Shown: positions 58,115 to 64,000 of the stretch, piece after piece
Numbering within the stretch: position 1 is the stretch's first letter
Layout: each line of letters starts with the position of its first letter
Assembly (NCBI RefSeq): GCF_905220565.1
Contig: NC_059406.1
Coordinates: forward strand, 8,938,001-9,002,000
DNA: 64,000 nt
Source: Melitaea cinxia
Taxonomy: Eukaryota; Arthropoda; Insecta; Lepidoptera; Nymphalidae
Direction of reading: 5' to 3'
The notes under the pieces: generated by a model
Database searches by the model: none
Told to the model about the DNA's origin: nothing
The model's input: only the letters and a program-made list of their open reading frames with translations
Translations under genes and position numbers: made by a program

Positions 58115-58464
58115 TATAGTTTTTAGAATTTTTGTCTGTTTGTCTCTTTGTCTGTATGTATGTCCGGGATAAACTCAAAAAGTAATGCATAGATTTACTT
58201 CAAATTTGGCACGAATATTATTAAGAAGTCGGGTCAACATATAGGATACATATTATAACGCTATCACCTACGGGGAACGAGCAGTGAACCTTTATTTCTT
58301 CAACGCATTCTGTAACAACGTGTAATCTAACGACGCATATTTGAATGTTGTTGTTATTATGTTAATAACCATGCTATAAGCTAGCTTCACACAATAAATA
58401 AAGACATTCTGTAGTATATTTAGTATCAGCATTGCACCCGTGCGAAACCGGGGCGGGTCGCTAG
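58115..58464 (+). mobile_element. Helitron copy, 5' end unclear
   Basis: Ends GCGAAACCGGGGCGGGTCG then CTAG before a T. The interior (GTCTGTATGTATGTCCGGGA, TTCAAATTTGGCACGAATAT) is typical of long lepidopteran non-autonomous Helitrons. No clear TC start. Confidence 0.55.
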
Positions 58465-59730
58465 TTGTTCTAGAAATAATAAAACAGGTGAAAGAAATAC
58501 ATAATTTCTGAAATATTTTGATTAAATGTTAAATATTTTAAGAAATATAAGAATAAACTTAGATGGAAAAATATAATATTTTCTCGTTTACTTTAATGAA
58601 ATTCTGTGGTCACACTTTAAATTAAATGTTGGATTAGCTGTCAAATTCAATACACTTGCTTTTGCGTATTTTTCTTACTTAACTTTAAGGACACGGAGAA
58701 AAATTAGTAAAAGGGAATAATTTGACAGTAAATCTCGTCGAATTCGTTAGCAACGTTTGCTTACAATTTAATTTAAAAGTTGTGATCACGGTTTTACCTT
58801 TGTACATCAATTTGTTTTAATTTAAAACAAAAAGATTCTATTGTTTACCTCTGAACGAGATTTTTTAGGTCGTTTAGGGTTAGATACTTAAACTGGTTAG
58901 GCAATTTGAAACAACAAAATTTTCTCGTGATTCGACTACATAAAATACATAAATAGCACAAATGAAAAAAAAACTTGACATTCTGTTACATTGGCAAACG
59001 TAATGTACGCAGTCCTCTCAACCGGTAATGTTTCAAAGGCTTTTTGGTTCCCGATCTTAGCTTAGCCTCCTTTGACGTTCTTGACAGCACTTCGTTAGTA
59101 CCGCAACGTACCGTTATGATATTCCACCTCCGTGCTCTGTACGAATTAAGTGACTCTTAGACGACGTTACACCTTCAATATCATTTGTAATACAAGTAAG
59201 ATTCTTCGTAATCTTCAAATATCTCCTGTACCTTGTAGCTTTAGCCGTGTAGCTTTGTGTTTATTTTACGCTCCTCAGAAGTTGTTAGATAATAGAACAC
59301 AATAAATAACAATGAAGTATTTTCATTCATATATAAATAAAAATAGATTGCTAAATCTGTTACTTAGCGCAGAGCATCGAACGTGTTTTTCTCCAGAACC
59401 AGCGTAGCCAACATTAACACGCACACGATTACACACATTTTACAACATTACAATCTTAAACCTAATTGCCTGCGAATTAGTGTGTACGCATTGCTACACG
59501 TTACTACAATCAAAGATAGTATTTCTGTGGTCTGTGGCTGGACCGATGCGGTAATTTATATATATAAAGGAATATATTCCTTTGAGTTTGTATATTTGTA
59601 TAGTACCTTTTTTTATAGCAGTAGTAATATGTATTGTTTTATAAAGAGATTTTTGACACTTCATAACAGTCACATATAAAAGAAATATTTAATTTTAATT
59701 ATATGTATAGGAATTGGTAAATAGCTTTAA
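58465..59730. other. Unassigned, partly less AT-rich sequence
   Basis: 58980-59260 is non-repetitive and more balanced in composition. No coding frame with a domain. Confidence 0.3.
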
Positions 59731-59733
59731 ATG

Positions 59734-59759
59734 TCGTTTCTTTGTTTTTTCAGGTAAGT
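59734..59759 (+). promoter_or_regulatory. Candidate recursive splice site (zero-length exon)
   Basis: A pyrimidine tract TCGTTTCTTTGTTTTTTCAG (59734-59753) is followed immediately by the consensus donor GTAAGT (59754-59759). A strong acceptor joined to a strong donor with no exon between is the ratcheting-point structure used to splice very long insect introns stepwise. This implies a plus-strand host gene spanning the window. A second acceptor-like CTTTGTTTTTTCAG lies 80 bp downstream (to 59833). Confidence 0.45.
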
Positions 59760-61164
59760 TAAGGGTTTTTATAATTAATTTTGTATCATAATGTATAAAG
59801 AAAAATTGTATAATAAAATCTTTGTTTTTTCAGAGCAACACATTGTATAATTTTCCGATTCAAATGAAAACTTAAGAAAATTTCTTCGATAGAGTCTGTT
59901 GGACTACATTTTAAACAATTTGTCTCTTGGCACTAGTGAAAGCCATTAATTCTAAATTCTATCTACAAATTAAAAATCATGCATACTTTAAATAAAACAA
60001 CGTAAATCAAGACACACACAATAACGTTACCGAAATCTAATTAATTGACCGCTATCCCAAGCAACCTCATCCCTCATCAGTGTAAAGAGAACTCTAAAAC
60101 AAGTTCACTTCGCGAAATTCAATTTCCCTACATTTCCACTTTTAATTCAGCAAATTCCCAGAACGCCTCGATCCTCACCCGTCAGCTAGCTTTAACTTGG
60201 TTAGTGCAAAGTGTCGGGGCCAATAATGAGCCAGCAGTTTACGCTGTCGCGTGCACTTTTAAGCCTTGATTATACGTTTCAGTTGTTAATGCAAATTGAT
60301 TCTATTTTGGAAACGAAACTGTATTTGACATAGTTATTTCAATACAAATGCATAAATATAATAATGTATGATGATTTAGTAATCTTCCATTATTTTCTTC
60401 ACGGTAGTTTTCATTAGAGTTCTAACAAAAACCAACTTAATTCTTTTTGAACATCTTCGTAATTAGGAGAGAAACAAACTTTTATGTTGACGGCTGGAAA
60501 AAATAAGAATAATAAATAGAAAAGAAGTAGAATAATCTCCTTTGGTAACATAATTACATACAGTCATTATAGTAAATACCTGTTTATAGAATTATATATT
60601 TCAGTTCGTAGGAAAAACACATTACCGCCATAATTTCCAGATTTTGCGATTTTTCTGTTTGCGTGAATTGCTTTGAACATAGAGTTAAAGTAAAAGATAT
60701 CATTTCTAATATAAATGCAAATGAGAAGGTCTCGTGTACCGTTTAATTTACCAAAGGGAATATTAAAAGACAGGTAAATACACACATTATAAGAGCGTAA
60801 GCGAGATTGAGGTCGAATGGATTTGGGATAGGACCTAAGAGTATCTAAAATTATACATTTATTCGAAAAGACATTCTTAACCGTTTCTATCGTGTTAAGA
60901 ATCTTGTATTCTATTTTTTTTTTTTTTTTTTTTTGTAAAATTGGTTGAATGTATTATTTATAATTTAAAACATAGTATTATAACTCAAAAATTATTTATT
61001 ATTATCTGTATATTAGAAAATTATAAACATCAGATTCACTATCCTGCACTTACTAAGGAAAAACTATAAAAATTACGTATTAATATTACGTATATTAATT
61101 AATTAAATTAATTTATTATTTCTTAATTCTTTTTGAATATTTTAAATTAAACGTTTGTTGATAT
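59760..61164. other. AT-rich sequence, little recognised
   Basis: 59920-59960 carries an inverted piece of the unnamed repeat at 1921-2020. 60045-60265 is noticeably less AT-rich and non-repetitive. A T-run sits at 60916-60933. Confidence 0.35.
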
Positions 61165-61514
61165 GAGTGCTGTGTGGCTACGGCACTAAAGAATTTAGCC
61201 ACCCCCTCTCTTCCCGTGGGTGTCGTAAGAGGCGACTAAGGGATAACAAGGTTCCACAACCATCTTGGAACTTAAGAAGCCGACCGATGGCGGGATAACC
61301 ATCCAACTGCTGGCTTTGAAATACACAGGCCGAAGACGGGCAGCAGCGTCTTTGGTGCGACAAAGCCAGTACTGCGGTCACCAACCCGCCTGCCCAGCGT
61401 GGTGACTATGGGCAAAACACATGAGTTCACGTTATTTTTGACGTAAACTTGTGGAGGCCTATGTCCAGCAGTGGACTGTATAGGCTGTAATGATGAATGA
61501 TGTAATGATGATAT
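61165..61514 (+). mobile_element. SINE-like element with RTE tail, copy 4 (most complete)
   Basis: Starts GTGCTGTGTGGCTACGGCAC and runs through all shared body blocks to CAGCGTGGTGACTATGGGCA. It ends TAAACTTGTGGAGGCCTATG, TCCAGCAGTGGACTGTATAG, GCTG and a (TGATGA)n-type tail. The last ~65 bp match the RTE LINE 3' end 150-950 bp further right. No ORF. Confidence 0.75.
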
Positions 61515-61654
61515 GAGTGATCAAATCGAATTCAGTAGTGACGTATTGTTTCCAATACTGCTGTATCATCCGTATTCATAAAATTGACGATATTTTTTCA
61601 CATATTTCAATATATCATGTATTGTAATTATTTGTTTACTATTATTTTCTCTCG

Positions 61655-62456
61655 TAGGATGATCCCGACCGATTCGCCGACGATATTGTCATCTTTGCGG
61701 AGACGCTGGATGAGTTAGGCCAAATGCTGGCCGGCCTAAACGAGTCCTCCCGACGTGTCGGTCTCTGTATGAACTTGGATAAGACGAAAGTTATGTTTAA
61801 CAACCAGGTCATACCGATACCGGTATCGGTCGATGGTACCCTTCTCGAAGTTGTTCAGGATTATATTTACCTAGGCCATACTATCCAACTAGGCCGCAAC
61901 AACTTCGAGAAGGAGGCCGATAGGAGGATTCGGTTGGGCTGGGCGGCGTTTGGCAGACTCCGTCGAGTCTTCACTTCGAAGATTCCGCAATGCTTGAAGA
62001 CAAAAGTTTTCGAGCAATGCGTCCTGCCTGTGTTAACATACGGAGCCGAGACGTGGACACTGACCAAGGGACTGGTCCACAAGTTTAAAGTCGCACAACG
62101 TGCAATGGAACGGGCTATGCTTGGGGTCTCTCTCAAAGACAGGATTAGAAATGAGACTATCCGCGAGAGAACGAAAGTAACCGACATAGCCCACAGAATT
62201 AGCAAGTTGAAGTGGCAGTGGGCTGGTCATCTGTGTCGCAGGACCGATGGCCGTTGGAGTAGACGGGTCCTAGAGTGGAGACCGCGTCTTGGCAAACGCA
62301 GTGTGGGACGTCCTCCGGCCCGTTGGACCGACGATCTACGTAAGATTGCCGGTGTAGGCTGGATGAGGATTGCGGAAGACCGGGATGTGTGGCGCGAACT
62401 TGGGGAGGCCTATGTCCAGCAGTGGACTGCGATAGGCTGAAGTGATAGGATGATCC
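61655..62456. repeat. Direct repeats flanking the RTE fragment
   Basis: TAGGATGATCC occurs at 61655-61665 and 62446-62456, an 11-bp probable target-site duplication. RTE tails themselves contain GATGAT, so the right boundary is a little uncertain. Confidence 0.65.
61667..62440 (+). pseudogene. 5'-truncated RTE-clade LINE reverse transcriptase
   Basis: About 257 codons, open from the truncation point to TGA. It begins at DRFADDIVIF, the RT catalytic motif (FADD at 61673-61684). It continues with GLCMNLDKTKVMFN, YIYLGHTIQ, the AETWTLTKG and RAMERAMLGVSLKDR blocks, KWQWAGHLCRRTD, GRPPARWTDDLRKIAG and VQQWTAIG. The order is that of RTE ORF2 C-termini. Endonuclease and upstream RT motifs are absent, so it cannot function, though this part has no breaks and looks young. 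The TCCAGCAGTGGACTGCGATA 3' end is shared with the SINE-like copies. Confidence 0.88.
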
Positions 62457-62728
62457 TAATAAAAGGAATGATAATATCTAAAGCGAGAGAGAACAGAACT
62501 ACATCACCGATATATTAGTACAAAGAAACTCGTCGAACTGATATGTCTAAAAGTTTCAGATCGTGTTGATCAATTTTAATCTTATACATTTTGCAAACAA
62601 TAACTAATACTATATAAAACAGGTCGTTCCAACTCGTCTTAGCTCATCGCTGTATGTGTGCGTGTATTTGTAAACATGCAATTTTAATTTGTATGACAGC
62701 AGAGAGTCAGACACCGCTCGAGCAAGGC
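62457..62728. other. Unassigned spacer
   Basis: Nothing recognised. Confidence 0.35.
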
Positions 62729-62936
62729 GTTTATTTATTATTTATTTTATTTATTTATTTAACAATTTTTTATACGTACAAGATTATACACAATATTTTG
62801 TCATGGAGACTCACGTATAATGGGTGTGCTTATCCCTGTGAGAGATTTCTTCCAGCACACCCAAAAAGGAACGATTACAGACAGAAATTAAAGTAGGTAG
62901 ACAGACGTACAAAAGAAAATATTAAATAATTGATAT

Positions 62937-63065
62937 ATATATATACACATATACGCGCGCACACACACACACACATATATATACACACACACACACACAC
63001 ATACAGACACATATGGACATGCACACGCGCAAACATATACTCACACAGTCCATATACATATATAC
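62937..63065. repeat. (AC)n/(TA)n compound microsatellite
   Basis: Alternating AC and TA tracts with CGCG interruptions inside the LINE 3'UTR. Confidence 0.85.
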
Positions 63066-63143
63066 TCATACAAAAAATATATATAGCTGACACACAAAAT
63101 AATAATATTCAAATATAAATATATTACACCCACATAGTTAAAA

Positions 63144-64000
63144 TTATGATAAGGAAAGATAATGCTCTTTTAATTTTTTCTTAAATGTATATATAGACGT
63201 GCAAGTGCGAATTGATGACGGCAATGAATTCCACAGCCTAGCTGCGTGGACAGTATAGGAATTAGTATAGAAACTAGAAGAGTGTGAAGGAATGCGCAAC
63301 AGTAGTTGTACGTTGGATCGGCACGAGGAACCAGGAGGATGTAAAAATTCAAAACGCTCGCGAAGGTAATTAGGTGACAAGGGATTAAATAAAATGTTAT
63401 AAAGGAGACAAAGAATATGAGTATTCCTGCGAAGCCTGATGGGAAGCTATTTGAGCTCACATCGAAACTTAGAGACGTGGTCAAACTTACGAAGTCCGAA
63501 AATAAAACGAATGCATGAGTTCTGTAGTCTCTCTAGTTTATTGAGTTGTTCTTCAGTAGCATCTAGATAACAAGCATCAGCATAGTCAAGGAGAGGAAGT
63601 AAAAGTGATTGAACAAGAATAGTTTTAGTTTTAATGGGAAGAAAGTATTGGAGATTTTTTAGTGAATGAAATGAATAATGTACTTTTTTAGAGATTTCAC
63701 TGATATGTTTGGACCAAGACAAGTCGCGACTAAAATGAAGACCTAGATTTTTTGCCGTGTCGAGATAATTAAAAGGTACGCCATTATACGTCACAGTAGG
63801 AACATTATAAGTGGATAGGCAAGAGTGCATATAACGGCTACCAACAATCAGTGCCTGTGATTTTTCGGGGTTGACGACAAGACCAAAACACTCAGCCCAG
63901 TAGCTAATACGATTAAGGTCTTCATTAATATGAGCAATAGCAGCCGTTACATCCGCAACACTAAATTGTCGATAGAGTTGTAGATCATCAGCATAGAGGT
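63144..64000 (-). pseudogene. LINE reverse transcriptase C-terminal half, one stop
   Basis: Reads from the window edge as LYADDLQLYRQFSVADVTAA, NRISYWAECFGLVVNPEKSQ, then NVPTVTYNGVPFNYLDTAKN, LGLHFSRDLSWSKHI, LLPLLDYADACYLDAT, KLERLQNSCIRFIFGLRKF and HAARLWNSLPSSIRTCTSIY with a TFKKKLKEHYL end. These are the usual blocks after the RT core in CR1/Daphne-type LINEs. One in-frame TAG at 63449-63447 separates 'FRCELK' from 'LPIRLRRNTHIL'. Relatives often have LKWLP here, so a TGG-to-TAG change is likely. Apart from that the frame is open, so the copy is young but probably inactive unless the stop is read through. Confidence 0.82.

Larger units (their letters stand above)
62729..64000 (-). mobile_element. 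CR1/Daphne-like LINE, 3' part, continues past window
   Basis: Sense order on the minus strand: RT from YADD (63995-63984) to the C-terminus, stop near 63144, a ~380-nt 3'UTR, and an (AAAT)n tail at 62762-62729. The 3'UTR contains a (GT)n/(TA)n microsatellite (62937-63065) and the hairpin ATCTCT/AGGGAT (62846-62832). The 5' part lies beyond position 64000. Confidence 0.8.

Noticed and set aside
61867..62230. Minus-strand open frames over the RTE fragment
   Set aside because: Antisense shadows of the RT coding strand.
1..64000. LTR retrotransposon or endogenous viral sequence
   Set aside because: No long direct repeats, primer-binding sites, protease or integrase motifs were seen.

Overview
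This looks like about 64 kb of gene-poor, strongly AT-rich chromosomal DNA from a lepidopteran insect (moth or butterfly). The assignment rests on the repeats: small Helitron-like elements with lepidopteran-type termini (A^TC ... CTAG^T, with 3' ends of the kind CGCGGGCACAGCTAG), a tRNA-derived SINE, RTE, R1-clade and CR1/Daphne-like LINE fragments, and the dispersed 'AACCGACTTCCAAAA' repeat. No complete host protein-coding gene is recognisable. The window is most simply read as intergenic sequence or the inside of a long intron.

Layout. 1-5.6 kb: AT-rich sequence with two tiny Helitrons and one SINE. 5.68-11.31 kb: a full-length, apparently intact I-like non-LTR retrotransposon on the minus strand, flanked by a 13-bp target-site duplication. 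It has a candidate Inr+DPE promoter, ORF1 (gag-like), ORF2 (endonuclease, RT, RNase H), a 3'UTR with two hairpins, and a 24-nt poly(A). 11.3-16.2 kb: a hairpin MITE, a Helitron and a small tandem array. 16.25-17.17 kb: a 5'-truncated R1-clade LINE with a 15-bp target-site duplication. 17.6-21.9 kb: a LINE 3' end, a lepidopteran dispersed repeat, and a possible host terminal exon on the minus strand (21569-21637). 21.9-24.8 kb: a Helitron cluster carrying an array of about eight units of ~283 bp. 25-32 kb: tandem and fold-back elements, a 16/19-bp minisatellite, a tRNA-like sequence inside an inverted repeat, a PIF1-type helicase remnant, and a perfect 85-bp inverted repeat. 33-64 kb: a Helitron with a nested LINE, SINE-like elements with RTE tails, a dead DDE transposase, RTE fragments, and the 3' half of a CR1/Daphne-like LINE running off the right edge.

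How the parts relate. The I-like LINE is the only element with a complete visible protein set. The RTE LINE fragments share their 3' tail with the SINE-like copies, which suggests the LINE machinery mobilised the SINE-like element. Several LINE 3' ends share one hairpin whose stem shows compensatory changes. The many short Helitrons would have needed a RepHel protein in trans; only a helicase C-terminus survives here. The best host-gene signal is a consensus recursive-splice site on the plus strand at 59753/59754.
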